64,000 bases of DNA from Solwaraspora sp. WMMD406 (GTDB taxonomy: Bacteria; Actinomycetota; Actinomycetes; Mycobacteriales; Micromonosporaceae): positions 1,550,001 through 1,614,000 of the forward strand of contig NZ_JARUBF010000001.1 in assembly GCF_029626025.1 (NCBI RefSeq). Direction: 5' to 3'. Every line of letters begins with the position of its first letter. Positions within the stretch are counted from its first letter, which is position 1. Below are positions 36,690 through 45,878 of this stretch, piece after piece. The notes below the pieces were generated by a model. The model saw nothing but the letters and a program-made list of their open reading frames with translations. It made no database searches and was not told the DNA's origin. The position numbers and the translations under genes are program-made.

Positions 36690-37004
36690 GTCGTGGCCCC
36701 ATCGCGTCGGCAGCACCGGCGCCTGCGCAGACGCCGTCCTGACTACGGTTATCGCACAGATCCGCCGCAACCTGCAAGGTTCACGAGATCAACACTGGCG
36801 TTCGCCTACGGTTTGAGCAATCTGAGCAGGCTACAACGACGAAATCCGCATCCCGGACGTCCGGCCCAACCGGTGGTAGTCGTGGGCATTTCGCGGTCGC
36901 CCCGACCACGCTGGCTCCGGGCAACACCTTGATCGACTCGCGACGACGATCCGCTGCACCCGACTCTACTGGTCAGAATTCTGACCGGTCGCTAGGATGG
37001 CTTC
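36690..37004. other. Divergent intergenic region, aminotransferase and toxin-antitoxin
   Basis: 315 bases without a gene. It should hold the leftward aminotransferase promoter and the antitoxin promoter. A short inverted repeat AACCTGCAAGGTT lies at about 36770-36782, and the antitoxin operator at 36971-36986. Nothing else stands out. Confidence 0.55.
36971..36986. promoter_or_regulatory. Perfect 16-bp palindrome, probable antitoxin operator
   Basis: GGTCAGAATTCTGACC is a perfect palindrome 18 bases before the antitoxin ATG. A -10-like TAGGAT (36993-36998) follows at once, which implies a leaderless transcript. YefM/Phd antitoxins bind palindromes over their own promoters, so this is the likely autoregulatory site. 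Confidence 0.7.
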
Positions 37005-37289
37005 ATGGAGACCATCCCGATCACCGAGGCCAAGGCCCGGATCGCCGAGCTTGCTGACCGGGTTGCCCGGGAACATGACCATTTCACGATCACCCGCAAC
37101 GGCCGGGCCGACGTGATGCTGATTTCGGTAGCCGAGTACGAGTCGATGCGGGAAACGCTCGATCTGCTGTCCGACGACGAAGCGCTTGCCGATCTGCGTC
37201 AGTCCCGGGACGATTTCTCCACCGGCGACACGTTCTCGATGGACGAAGTTCGCGCCGAGTTGGAACGGCGTCGCGGCCAGGCGGCCTGA
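37005..37289 (+). CDS. Phd/YefM-family antitoxin
   Basis: The 94-aa protein starts METIPITEAKARIAELADRV and continues FTITRNGRADVMLISVAEYE, the conserved Phd/YefM N-terminal DNA-binding half. The acidic C-terminal part (LLSDDEALADLRQSRDDF) is the toxin-binding segment. Its stop overlaps the toxin ATG (TGATG). The antitoxin should neutralise the RelE-like product and repress the operon through the 36971 palindrome. Confidence 0.92.
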   Translation: METIPITEAKARIAELADRVAREHDHFTITRNGRADVMLISVAEYESMRETLDLLSDDEALADLRQSRDDFSTGDTFSMDEVRAELERRRGQAA

Positions 37290-37594
37290 TGCCCTCCGGA
37301 AGCGGGCGGGCCGACGACACGAGCGGCGAGCCTCCAGGCCCGTACACGGTGATGTTCTCCCGGCAGGCGCGCCGCAACCTGCACGAGGACCTGCCGCTGG
37401 AGGTGGCGACCGCCGCAACCGAGACGATCCAACGGGCGATAGCGGTCAACCCCTATCGGGTAGGCAAGCCACTCGACGAGCCCTTTGACGGCTTCCACTC
37501 TGCCCGCCGGGGGACGTACCGAATCATCTACCGGATCAACGAGGCCAAACGGGTCGTCGAGATCCACTCGATCCGTCACCGGCGCAACGTCTAA
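37289..37594 (+). CDS. RelE/ParE-family toxin
   Basis: A 101-aa basic protein. The RelE fold is seen in YTVMFSRQARRNLHEDLPLE, then NPYRVGKPLDEPFDGFHSAR and the closing RGTYRIIYRINEAKRVVEIH with IRHRRNV, all typical of ribosome-dependent mRNA interferases. The first 20 residues are a non-homologous extension, so an internal start (for example VMFSRQ) is possible, but ATG 37289 overlaps the antitoxin stop and suggests coupling. Confidence 0.9.
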   Translation: MPSGSGRADDTSGEPPGPYTVMFSRQARRNLHEDLPLEVATAATETIQRAIAVNPYRVGKPLDEPFDGFHSARRGTYRIIYRINEAKRVVEIHSIRHRRNV

Positions 37595-37727
37595 CGCTGG
37601 TAGCGCTCCGACAGGACGCGTTGGCGTCAACGATCCGGCCGGGCAGCGCGTCGGGAGGCGTGGCGTGCACCGCTGATCAGCACGAGGCGGGTGTCCGCCA
37701 GCTGGCCTGAGGCCGGGGTGAGGTCGG

Positions 37728-38642
37728 TCAGTCGGTGGTCGCCGGGCGTCCGGTGTTGAGGTCGACGCTGCCGCCGGCCGGGACCGGCACGAACGTCGGG
37801 CAGCCCTTGGCGGTCTCGTCGGTCAGGCAGCGCTGGAACACCTCGTACAGCACGTACGCGTCCGGGCCGAGCACCTCGACGAGCTGACGGATCTGCTTGA
37901 GCTTCTCCTCGACGGTGGCGTTCTGCTCGGTGACCGCCCGCCGCTCGGTGATCGCCACCTGCACCGCCGCCAGGCCGTCGACCAACTCCTGGCGCGGTGT
38001 CGGCTTCTGCAGGGTCAGGTTGAACTGCAGGAAGTAGGCCCGGCCGCCGGTGGTCGCCTGCACCGCCGCACCCAAATCCTCGTTGATCGCCGTCTCGAAG
38101 GCGGCCCGGGTGGCCGGGTCGTTGTAGAGCGCCAACCAGTCGTACTTCTGCGCCTCGGTGGTCATCGCCCGCTGCAGCGGATGCCCGATGTAGAAGCGCA
38201 GCATCTCCAGCCACCGGTCGGTGGTGCGCCCGTCGCCGTCCATCACCGGCTGGAACTTCAGCCCGATCTCCTCGTGGAACTCGCGCAGCATGCCGCCGTC
38301 GTCGTCGCAGGAGGTGTCCAGATGGAAGGTCAGCCCGCCGGAGACGGTCAGTTCCTGGTTGTCCTTGGAAACCACCACGAACGGCGGGGACTCGGAGTCG
38401 TCCCGGCCGGTGAAGTCGAACGTCCGCTGACCGGCCGGATAGACGTAGTACTTTTCGCCCGGCCCGTCCCAGGCGCGGTTGTTCTGGGTGACGCACTCCT
38501 GGTAGGTGGTGCTGGAGAAGGCCCCGGCGTCGTAGTGCAGCGCCACCTGGTCCGACTCGGTGCTGACCGTGGTGCACCCCGTAACGGTCAACAGCAGCAG
38601 TGCTCCGAGCCCCGCGATCACCCGTACCCGACGACGACGCAT
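37728..38642 (-). CDS. SPFH/band-7-like lipoprotein
   Basis: The 304-aa protein begins with a basic N-terminus and hydrophobic signal ending LLLLTVTGC, a good lipobox (Cys23). The remainder, with FVVVSKDNQELTVSGGLTFH and a long helical ITERRAVTEQNATVEEKLKQ segment, resembles SPFH/band-7 (stomatin-like) domains. It would be anchored on the outer face of the membrane. Its neighbours, an Lrp regulator on the same strand and the toxin gene opposite, give no clue to function. Confidence 0.7.
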   Translation of the reverse strand: MRRRRVRVIAGLGALLLLTVTGCTTVSTESDQVALHYDAGAFSSTTYQECVTQNNRAWDGPGEKYYVYPAGQRTFDFTGRDDSESPPFVVVSKDNQELTVSGGLTFHLDTSCDDDGGMLREFHEEIGLKFQPVMDGDGRTTDRWLEMLRFYIGHPLQRAMTTEAQKYDWLALYNDPATRAAFETAINEDLGAAVQATTGGRAYFLQFNLTLQKPTPRQELVDGLAAVQVAITERRAVTEQNATVEEKLKQIRQLVEVLGPDAYVLYEVFQRCLTDETAKGCPTFVPVPAGGSVDLNTGRPATTD

Positions 38643-38739
38643 CCGCCCGCCCCGATCTGCTCGACGTGTGCCGTCAGGGTAGGCGGGGCAATCAACCCGG
38701 TTACGGGTAGACCGGGCGAAGGACCCAGACGGACCCGGC

Positions 38740-39222
38740 TCAGGCCGTACCCCAGGTGTAGGTCTGTTTGCGGAGCTTGAGATAGACGAACGCCTCGGTG
38801 GAGACGACCCCCTCGACCGCCCGCAGCCGCTGCAGGATCTCCAGCAGGTGGTCGTCGTTGCGGCAGACCACCTCGGTGAGCAAGTCGAACGAGCCGGCGG
38901 TGATCACTACGTAGTCGACCTCGTCGAGCTCGGCGAGCCGGTCGGCGACCGCCTCCAGGTCCCCGGAGGTCCGCAGCCCGATCATCGCCTGGCGGGGAAA
39001 ACCGAGCTGGAGCGGATCGGTGACCGCGACGATCTGCATCACCCCGGCGTCGAGCAGCCGTTGCACCCGCTGACGGACCGCCGCCTCGGACAGGCCGACC
39101 GCCTTGCCGATGCTGGCGTACGGCCGCCGCCCGTCCTCCTGCAGCTGCTCGATGATCTGTTTGGCCACGTCGTCGAGGAGGACGTGGCCCGGACTGCCGC
39201 CGCTGGACTGCCGTGTGCCCAT
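38740..39222 (-). CDS. Lrp/AsnC-family transcriptional regulator
   Basis: A 160-aa regulator. The N-terminal winged HTH covers LLDDVAKQIIEQLQEDGRR, YASIGKAVGLSEAAVRQRVQ and the following RLLDAGVMQIVAV; the C-terminal ligand-binding RAM domain follows (VITAGSFDLLTEVVCRNDDH). ATG 39222 is chosen; an in-frame ATG at 39255 would add 11 residues. It is divergent from the polyamine transporter operon, with 238 bases between, so control of that operon in response to an amino acid or amine is likely. Confidence 0.88.
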   Translation of the reverse strand: MGTRQSSGGSPGHVLLDDVAKQIIEQLQEDGRRPYASIGKAVGLSEAAVRQRVQRLLDAGVMQIVAVTDPLQLGFPRQAMIGLRTSGDLEAVADRLAELDEVDYVVITAGSFDLLTEVVCRNDDHLLEILQRLRAVEGVVSTEAFVYLKLRKQTYTWGTA

Positions 39223-39460
39223 CCCAGGCTTCCCCTGTCTGCCGAATCGGTGCATTATTCCTTGCGGGCGGTACGCCGCCGAGGCGACCGGTGTTAAGAG
39301 TCCGAGTCTGGCGTATTTCGTCGCCAATGGCGAGCTCCGCAACGGAATCCCTTGTGATGCGGTCTTCTGCATGTCAGGATCGGCGTCTAATTGGTCAACT
39401 CACCACGCCGTCTTGCTTCGGGTCGGCTTCGCCGGCCCTCACCCCTTCAGGGAGCCGTCC

Positions 39461-40699
39461 ATGCGTAGCCGCCTCCGCCCCCCGCCCTCCGCGCCGGCCG
39501 CCGCCCTGCTCTCCGCCCTCGGCGTCGGCCGTACGGTGAGCCGACGTGCCCTGGTTCGCGGTGCCGCCGTCTCCGGTGGAGCGTTGCTCGCCGGCAGCGC
39601 CCTCGCCGCCTGCGGTACCCCGGCCGCCCAGCAGACCGAGGACAGCTGCGTCAGCGAGGACCTGTCCGACAGCGAGAAGACGATCGCCTTCTCCAACTGG
39701 CCGCAGTACATCGACGTCGACGAGTCCGACGAGAGCCGCCGCCCCACCCTGGAGGCGTTCCAGCAAGCCACCGGGATCGAGGTCACCTACACCGAGGACA
39801 TCAACGACAACAACGAGTTCTTCGGCAAGGTGCAGAACCAGCTGTCGTCGTGCCAGCCCACCGGCCGCGACATCATGGTGCTCACCGACTGGCTGGCCGC
39901 CCGGATGATCCGCCTCGGCTGGGTGCAGTCGCTCGACAAGGCCAACATGCCCAACGTCGTCGCCAACACACTGCCGTCGCTGAAGGCCCGCCCGTTCGAC
40001 CCGGACGACTCGTACGCCGTACCGTGGCAGTCCGGGTTGACCGGGATCGCCTACAACGGCACCGTCACCGGCGAGGTCCGCACCATCGACGACCTGCTCA
40101 CCCGGGCCGACCTCAAGGGCAGGGTGACCGCGTTGACCGAGATGCGCGACACGATGGGCCTGCTGCTGCAGGCCGGCGGCCACGACCCGTCCGACTTCAC
40201 CGACGCCCAGTTCGACGACGCCCTGGAAAAGCTGCGCCGGGCCGTCGCCGACGGGCAGATCCGCCGATTCACCGGCAACGACTACGCCGCCGACCTGGCC
40301 CGCGGCGACGTCGCCGCCTGCATCGGCTGGTCCGGCGACGTCATCCAACTCTCCGCCGAAGACCCCAACATCGTCTTCCAGGCACCCGAATCCGGGCTGA
40401 TCCTGTTCTCCGACAACATGCAGGTGCCCAACCAGGCCGCCCACAAGGCCAACGCCGAGAAGCTGATGGACCACTACTACGACCCGGCCGTCGCCGCCGA
40501 AGTCGCCGCGTACGTCAACTTCATCTGCCCGGTCGCCGGCGCCCAGGAGGCGATGGCCGCCATCGACCCGGAGCTGGCCGCCAACCCGCTGATCTTCCCC
40601 GACGAGGCGCTGCTCGGCCAGGCCAAGGTCTTCATGGCGCTGTCCGAGGAGCAGGAACGCTCGTACGAGCAGAAGTTCCAGCAGGTCATCGGGGCCTGA
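39461..40699 (+). CDS. potD: Spermidine/putrescine ABC transporter substrate-binding lipoprotein (PotD-like)
   Basis: The 412-aa protein carries a Tat lipoprotein signal (SRRALVRGAAVSGGALLAG, then the lipobox LAAC). The mature part shows IAFSNWPQYIDVDESDESRR and GIEVTYTEDINDNNEFFGKV, the PotD/PotF signature. ATG 39461 has AGGGAG six bases upstream. It is the first gene of a tightly packed operon with potA, potB and potC, and gives the transporter its polyamine specificity on the outer membrane face. Confidence 0.9.
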   Translation: MRSRLRPPPSAPAAALLSALGVGRTVSRRALVRGAAVSGGALLAGSALAACGTPAAQQTEDSCVSEDLSDSEKTIAFSNWPQYIDVDESDESRRPTLEAFQQATGIEVTYTEDINDNNEFFGKVQNQLSSCQPTGRDIMVLTDWLAARMIRLGWVQSLDKANMPNVVANTLPSLKARPFDPDDSYAVPWQSGLTGIAYNGTVTGEVRTIDDLLTRADLKGRVTALTEMRDTMGLLLQAGGHDPSDFTDAQFDDALEKLRRAVADGQIRRFTGNDYAADLARGDVAACIGWSGDVIQLSAEDPNIVFQAPESGLILFSDNMQVPNQAAHKANAEKLMDHYYDPAVAAEVAAYVNFICPVAGAQEAMAAIDPELAANPLIFPDEALLGQAKVFMALSEEQERSYEQKFQQVIGA

Positions 40700-40710
40700 G
40701 GCAGACCCGG

Positions 40711-41874
40711 ATGGCGACCGACCCGCCCGCCGGCGACCTGCGCCTGGCGAACGTGACCAAACGGTTCGGCCCGTTCACCGCCGTGGACGACCTGAGCCTG
40801 ACCATCCCGCAGGGGGCGTTCTTCGCCCTGCTCGGGGCGTCCGGCTGCGGCAAGACCACCACTCTGCGGATGGTCGCCGGGCTGGAACAACCGACCAGCG
40901 GGCAGGTGCTGCTCGGCGAACACGACATCAGCCGGCTGCGCCCGTACCGCCGGCCGGTCAACACCGTGTTCCAGAGCTACGCGCTCTTCCCGCACCTGAG
41001 CATCGCCGAAAACGTCGCGTTCGGGCTGCGCCGGCGCGGCATCCGCGACGTACGCGCACAGGTCGAGCAGATGCTGGAGCTGGTCCAGCTCGGCGGCTTC
41101 GGCCCACGCCGGCCGCAGCAGCTCTCCGGCGGACAGCAGCAGCGGGTGGCCCTGGCCCGAGCGTTGATCAACCATCCGCAGGTGCTGCTGCTCGACGAAC
41201 CGCTCGGCGCGCTCGACCTGAAACTGCGCCGGCAGATGCAGACCGAGCTCAAACGGATCCAGACCGAGGTCGGCATCACCTTCGTGCACGTCACCCACGA
41301 CCAGGAGGAGGCCATGACGATGGCCGACACCGTCGCGGTGATGCACGCCGGCCGGATCGAGCAGCTCGGCCCACCAGCGCGGATGTACGAGTTCCCGGCG
41401 ACCCCGTTCGTGGCGAACTTCCTCGGCCAGTCGAACCTGCTGGCCGGCGAAGTCACCGGCCGTTCCGGCGACGACGTGCTGGTCACCGCCTACGGCTCGC
41501 GGTTCACCGTGCCCGTCGGCCGGTCCCGGTCCGACGACGGCCCGGTCTATCTGGGGGTACGCCCGGAGAAGCTGGCCCTGGCCCGGGACGCCGACGGTGT
41601 GCCGGCCGGGGCGCTGTCGGTCGCCGGGATCGTCACCGACCTGGCCTACCTGGGGGTCAGCACGCAATACCAGGTGCGTACGGGTTGGGGCACCGAGTTG
41701 AGCGTGTTCAGCCCGAACCTCGGGTCCGGCCCCGGCGGCGACAACCAGCTGCTGCCGGTCGGCGCCGACGTGGTCGCCTACTGGCAGCCGGCGCACACTT
41801 TCCTGCTGGCCCGCGAGCCGGGTGCCGGCGACCAGACCGCCCCGCTGCTCGACGAAGCCCTCCCCGCGTCATGA
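40711..41874 (+). CDS. potA: Polyamine ABC transporter ATP-binding protein (PotA-like)
   Basis: The 387-aa ATPase has Walker A GASGCGKTT near residue 42, the LSGGQQQRVALARAL signature, Walker B VLLLDEPLGALD and the switch HVTHDQEEAMTMAD. A C-terminal TOBE domain begins near 300 (VYLGVRPEKLALARD). ATG 40711 lies 11 bases after the potD stop. The stop overlaps the potB ATG (ATGA), so the subunits are translationally coupled. Confidence 0.93.
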   Translation: MATDPPAGDLRLANVTKRFGPFTAVDDLSLTIPQGAFFALLGASGCGKTTTLRMVAGLEQPTSGQVLLGEHDISRLRPYRRPVNTVFQSYALFPHLSIAENVAFGLRRRGIRDVRAQVEQMLELVQLGGFGPRRPQQLSGGQQQRVALARALINHPQVLLLDEPLGALDLKLRRQMQTELKRIQTEVGITFVHVTHDQEEAMTMADTVAVMHAGRIEQLGPPARMYEFPATPFVANFLGQSNLLAGEVTGRSGDDVLVTAYGSRFTVPVGRSRSDDGPVYLGVRPEKLALARDADGVPAGALSVAGIVTDLAYLGVSTQYQVRTGWGTELSVFSPNLGSGPGGDNQLLPVGADVVAYWQPAHTFLLAREPGAGDQTAPLLDEALPAS

Positions 41875-42779
41875 GTGTCCTGGCCCATGTGGGGGGCGGT
41901 GGGGCGACCACGCCACCACCGGCGACCCGGCGGGGGCGCAGCCGGCTGTTGCCGTACCTGCTGCTGTTGCCGGGCGGGGCGTGGCTGACCCTGTTCTTCG
42001 CGGTGCCGGCGTTCCAGCTCGGCGCGACCAGCCTGTACGACCCGAACGGCTCGCTGGCCACCGGGTACGCGATGACCTGGTCGTTCGGCAACTATCCGGC
42101 GGCGCTGGAGGCGTACTGGACGCAGTTCGGCCGGGGCTTTCTCTACGCCGGCATCGCCACCGTCATCGCGGTGCTGCTCGGCTACCCCTTGGCCTACGCG
42201 ATCGCGCAGAAGGCCGGCCGGTGGAAGAACCTGATGCTGGTCTGCGTCGTCGCCCCGATGTTCACCAGCTTCCTGGTCCGCACCCTGGCCTGGAAGACGA
42301 TCCTGTCGGAGAACGGCTGGATGGTCGGCGTACTGCAGGATCTGCACCTGCTGGCCGACGACGGCCGGCTGCTGTTCACCCCGGTCGCGGTGGTCCTCGG
42401 GTTGACGTACAACTTCCTGCCGTTCATGGTGCTGCCGCTGTACGCGAGCCTGGAGCGCCTCGACGGCCGACTGCTGGAAGCGGCCAGTGACCTGTACGCG
42501 TCCCCGGCGCGGTCCTTCGTCCGGGTGACCCTGCCGTTGTCGGCACCCGGCCTGGTCGCCGGCACCCTGCTGACCTTCATCCCCGCCTCGGGTGACTACA
42601 TCAACGCCCGGCTGCTCGGCACCCCCAACGAGTACATGATCGGCAACGTGATCGACTCGGCGTTCCTGGTCCGGTTGGACTACCCGCAGGCGGCGGCGCT
42701 GTCGTTCCTGCTGATGGCGGCGATCCTCGTGATCGTGTCGATCTACATCCGGCGGACCGGCACCGAGGAGGTGCTGTGA
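41871..42779 (+). CDS. potB: Polyamine ABC transporter permease (PotB-like)
   Basis: A 302-aa permease with about six helices. The loop LEAASDLYASPARSFVRVTL is the EAA motif that contacts the ATPase. It starts at ATG 41871 overlapping potA by four bases and ends overlapping potC (GTGATG at 42776). The subfamily matches PotB rather than PotC by its long N-terminal cytoplasmic part and the late ASGDYINARLLGTPNEYMIG segment. Confidence 0.92.
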   Translation: MSVLAHVGGGGATTPPPATRRGRSRLLPYLLLLPGGAWLTLFFAVPAFQLGATSLYDPNGSLATGYAMTWSFGNYPAALEAYWTQFGRGFLYAGIATVIAVLLGYPLAYAIAQKAGRWKNLMLVCVVAPMFTSFLVRTLAWKTILSENGWMVGVLQDLHLLADDGRLLFTPVAVVLGLTYNFLPFMVLPLYASLERLDGRLLEAASDLYASPARSFVRVTLPLSAPGLVAGTLLTFIPASGDYINARLLGTPNEYMIGNVIDSAFLVRLDYPQAAALSFLLMAAILVIVSIYIRRTGTEEVL

Positions 42780-43588
42780 TGGGCGCGCGCCTTGGTCGCT
42801 GGCTGGTCGACCGCTGGGTCCTCGGCGTCGGGCTGCTGGTGCTCGGCTACCTGCTCCTGCCGGTGGCGGTCGTCGCGGCGTTGTCGTTCAACCGGCCGTC
42901 CAGCCGACTGTCCTACGACTTCAACGAGTTCACCCTGGACAACTGGCGGCAGCCCTGCGCCACCAGCGAGATGTGCGACGCGGTGCTGCGCAGCGTACAG
43001 ATCGGGTTCCTGGCCACCGCCGGGGCGACGATCCTCGGCACGCTGATGGCGTTCGCCCTGGTCCGGCACCGGTTCCGGGGCCGGTCGGCGGTGAACCTGC
43101 TGATCTTCCTGCCGATGGCCACCCCGGAGCTGGTGATGGGCTCGTCGCTGTTGACGCTGTTCGTGGCCGGCGCGGTGCCGCTCGGGTTCTGGACCGTGGT
43201 GATCGCCCACGTGATGTTCTGCCTGAGCTTCGTCGTGGTCACCGTGAAGGCGCGGCTGGCCGGCATGGACACCCGCCTCGAAGAGGCGGCGATGGACCTG
43301 TACGCCAACGAGTGGCAGACGTTCCGCCGGATCACCCTGCCACTGGTGCTGCCCGGCGTCGTCGCCGCCGCGCTGCTGGCGTTCTCGCTGTCGTTCGACG
43401 ACTTCATCATCACCAACTTCAACTCCGGCACCACGGTCACCTTCCCGATGTACGTGTGGGGTGCCTCCCAGCGCGGTATCCCGCCGCAGGTCAACGTGAT
43501 CGGCACGGCGATGTTCGCGATCGCGTTGCTGCTGGTGGTGCTCGGCGGCACGGTCGGCCGTCGGCGTCGCCGGGCCGGCGTGAGTTGA
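42776..43588 (+). CDS. potC: Polyamine ABC transporter permease (PotC-like)
   Basis: A 270-aa partner permease with six predicted helices. The EAA motif reads LEEAAMDLYANEWQTFRRIT; the segment SFDDFIITNFNSGTTVTFPM is characteristic of PotC/PotI. GTG 42776 overlaps potB; the ATG at 42779 is an equally good start. An insertion with two Cys (RQPCATSEMCDAV) in the first outside loop is unusual for the family and might form a disulfide. Confidence 0.92.
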   Translation: MMGARLGRWLVDRWVLGVGLLVLGYLLLPVAVVAALSFNRPSSRLSYDFNEFTLDNWRQPCATSEMCDAVLRSVQIGFLATAGATILGTLMAFALVRHRFRGRSAVNLLIFLPMATPELVMGSSLLTLFVAGAVPLGFWTVVIAHVMFCLSFVVVTVKARLAGMDTRLEEAAMDLYANEWQTFRRITLPLVLPGVVAAALLAFSLSFDDFIITNFNSGTTVTFPMYVWGASQRGIPPQVNVIGTAMFAIALLLVVLGGTVGRRRRRAGVS

Positions 43589-43602
43589 TCGGGAGGTTAG
43601 CC

Positions 43603-44862
43603 GTGCGGATCCTGCTGATAGGTGCCGGCGGGGTGGGCTCGGCGGTGGTGTCGATCGCCGCCCGCCGGGACTTCTTCGACACGATGGTGGTCGCCGACTA
43701 CGACCCGGCCCGCGCCGCCCGCGCCGTGGCCCGCCGCACCGGTGACGGCCGCTTCGTCGTCGCCTCCGTCGACGCGTCGTCGGCGGAGGCGGTCGCCGCG
43801 CTGTGCCGGAAGCACCGGATCACCCACGTGCTCAACGCCGTCGACCCACGCTTCGTCATGCCGATCTTCGAGGGCGCGTACGCGGCCGGCGCCGACTACC
43901 TGGACATGGCGATGTCGCTGTCCACGCCGCACCCGGACCGCCCGCACGACGAGTGCGGGGTCAAGCTCGGCGACGCGCAGTTCGCCGCCGCGTCCCGCTG
44001 GGAGTCCGCCGGCCGGCTCGCCCTGGTCGGCGTCGGCGTCGAACCGGGCCTGTCCGACGTGTTCGCCCGCTACGCCGCCGACCAGCTGTTTTCGTCGATC
44101 GACCAGATCGGGGTACGCGACGGCGCGAACCTGACTGTCGACGGCTACGACTTCGCCCCGTCGTTCTCGATCTGGACCACCATCGAGGAGTGCCTCAACC
44201 CGCCGGTGATCTGGGAAGCCGGGCGCGGCTGGTACACCACGGCACCGTTCAGCGAACCGGAGGTCTTCGACTTCCCGGACGGCATCGGCCCGGTCGAGTG
44301 CGTCAACGTCGAACACGAAGAGGTGCTGCTGATCCCGCGCTGGGTGCCGGCGCGGCGGGTCACCTTCAAGTACGGTCTCGGCGCCGAGTTCATGGACGTG
44401 CTCAAGACGCTGCACAAGCTGGGGCTGGACTCGACCCGTCCGGTACGGGCCGGCGCGGTCGAGGTGTCACCGCGTGACGTGGTCGCTGCCTGCCTGCCGG
44501 ACCCGGCCACCCTTGGTGACCGGATGCGCGGCAAGACCTGCGCCGGCACCTGGGTGACCGGGCTGTCCCCGGCCGGCGAGCCGCGCGAGGTCTACCTCTA
44601 CCACGTGGTCGACAACGAGTGGTCGATGGCCGAGTACGGCCACCAGGCGGTGGTCTGGCAGACGGCGATCAACCCGGTGGTCGCGTTGGAGTTGCTGGCC
44701 GCCGGCGTCTGGTCCGGCACCGGGGTGCTCGGCCCGGAAGCGTTGCCGGCCCAGCCGTACCTGGACCTGCTCACCGCGTACGGCTCGCCGTGGGGTCTGC
44801 GCGACAGCCTGGCCGACGCCGGCCCGCAAGCGTCGACCGCCGGACCGGCTGGTGTGTCGTGA
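43603..44862 (+). CDS. Saccharopine dehydrogenase-family protein
   Basis: A 419-aa NAD(P)-binding enzyme. The Rossmann motif is GAGGVGSAVVSIAARR at the start; EPGLSDVFARYAAD and the C-terminal YLYHVVDNEWSMAEYGHQAV fit the saccharopine reductase/carboxynorspermidine dehydrogenase-like group. GTG 43603 follows GGGAGG by seven bases. Its stop overlaps the agmatinase GTG start (GTGA). Within the polyamine operon it may work on a carboxy-polyamine or an aminoaldehyde adduct; the exact substrate is unknown. Confidence 0.85.
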   Translation: MRILLIGAGGVGSAVVSIAARRDFFDTMVVADYDPARAARAVARRTGDGRFVVASVDASSAEAVAALCRKHRITHVLNAVDPRFVMPIFEGAYAAGADYLDMAMSLSTPHPDRPHDECGVKLGDAQFAAASRWESAGRLALVGVGVEPGLSDVFARYAADQLFSSIDQIGVRDGANLTVDGYDFAPSFSIWTTIEECLNPPVIWEAGRGWYTTAPFSEPEVFDFPDGIGPVECVNVEHEEVLLIPRWVPARRVTFKYGLGAEFMDVLKTLHKLGLDSTRPVRAGAVEVSPRDVVAACLPDPATLGDRMRGKTCAGTWVTGLSPAGEPREVYLYHVVDNEWSMAEYGHQAVVWQTAINPVVALELLAAGVWSGTGVLGPEALPAQPYLDLLTAYGSPWGLRDSLADAGPQASTAGPAGVS

Positions 44863-45878
44863 CGGGACGGTACGGGGCCATGTACGGCCCGGATCTGACC
44901 TTCCTCGGCGTACCCCGGTGTGATCTGACCGATGTGGACAGCTTCGCCGACGCGGACGTGGTGGTCGTCGGCGCGCCGTTCGACGGCGGCACCTCGCACC
45001 GCCCCGGCACCCGGTTCGGTCCGGCGGCGATCCGGCAGGCCTGCTACCTGCCGCACGACGGGTCCCGGCCGTCGCTGGCGTTGCGGGTCGACGCGCTGCG
45101 TGATCTGCGGGTGGTCGACGCCGGGGACGTGGAGATGTTCTCCGGCGACATCGAGCGGTCGTTGGGCGCGCTCGAATCCGCCGTGTACGCGGTGGCGCGT
45201 ACCGGGGCGATCCCGGTAGTACTCGGCGGTGACCATTCGATCGCGTTGCCGGACGCCACCGGCGTGGCCCGGCATCTGGGCTTCGGCAACGTGTCGCTGG
45301 TGCACTTCGACGCACACGCCGACACCGGGGACGTCGAGTTCGGTTCGCTGTACGGGCACGGCCAGCCAATGCGCCGGCTGATCGAGTCCGGTGCGGTACG
45401 CGGCGACCGGTTTCTGCAGATCGGGCTGCGCGGCTACTGGCCCGGGCCGGACACCCTCGAGTGGATGGCCGGGCAGCGGATGCGCTCGTACGAGATGACC
45501 GAGATCGTGGCCCGTGGCCTGGACGAATGCCTGACCGAGGCGGGCCGGATCGCGGTGGACGGCTGCGCCGGGGTGTTCCTGTCGGTCGACGTGGACGTGG
45601 TGGATCCGGGGATGGCACCGGGCACCGGCACCCCCGAGCCGGGCGGGCTGACCAGCCGGCAACTGCTCGACGCGGTCCGGCGCTGCTGCTACGAGCTGCC
45701 GGTGGTCGGGGTCGAGGTGGTGGAGGTGTCGCCGCCGTACGACCAGGCGGAGGTGACGGCGTACCTCGGTAATCGGGTGGTGTTGGAGGCGTTGTCGGCG
45801 ATCGCCCGCCGCCGCCGGGACGCCGTGACCGGCGGACCGCCGTGGGATCCGACCCAGCCGTTGCTCGACGGCCGCTGA
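44859..45878 (+). CDS. speB: Agmatinase/ureohydrolase
   Basis: A 339-aa Mn enzyme of the arginase family, expected to hydrolyse agmatine to putrescine and urea. Metal ligands are visible in VVLGGDHSIALPD, VHFDAHADTGD and FLSVDVDVVDPGMAPG. GTG 44859 overlaps the preceding gene. A related guanidinobutyrase or guanidinopropionase activity cannot be excluded. It completes a route from imported agmatine to putrescine, with the aminotransferase, oxidoreductase and aldehyde dehydrogenase nearby for the next steps. Confidence 0.88.
   Translation: MTGRYGAMYGPDLTFLGVPRCDLTDVDSFADADVVVVGAPFDGGTSHRPGTRFGPAAIRQACYLPHDGSRPSLALRVDALRDLRVVDAGDVEMFSGDIERSLGALESAVYAVARTGAIPVVLGGDHSIALPDATGVARHLGFGNVSLVHFDAHADTGDVEFGSLYGHGQPMRRLIESGAVRGDRFLQIGLRGYWPGPDTLEWMAGQRMRSYEMTEIVARGLDECLTEAGRIAVDGCAGVFLSVDVDVVDPGMAPGTGTPEPGGLTSRQLLDAVRRCCYELPVVGVEVVEVSPPYDQAEVTAYLGNRVVLEALSAIARRRRDAVTGGPPWDPTQPLLDGR

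Noticed and set aside
33807-36932. A stop-free frame of over 1000 codons on the plus strand, opposite the oxidoreductase and aminotransferase genes.
   Set aside because: It is a high-GC antisense shadow of two well-supported genes. Its peptide is a featureless Arg/Gly/Pro/Val-rich string without any recognisable motif.
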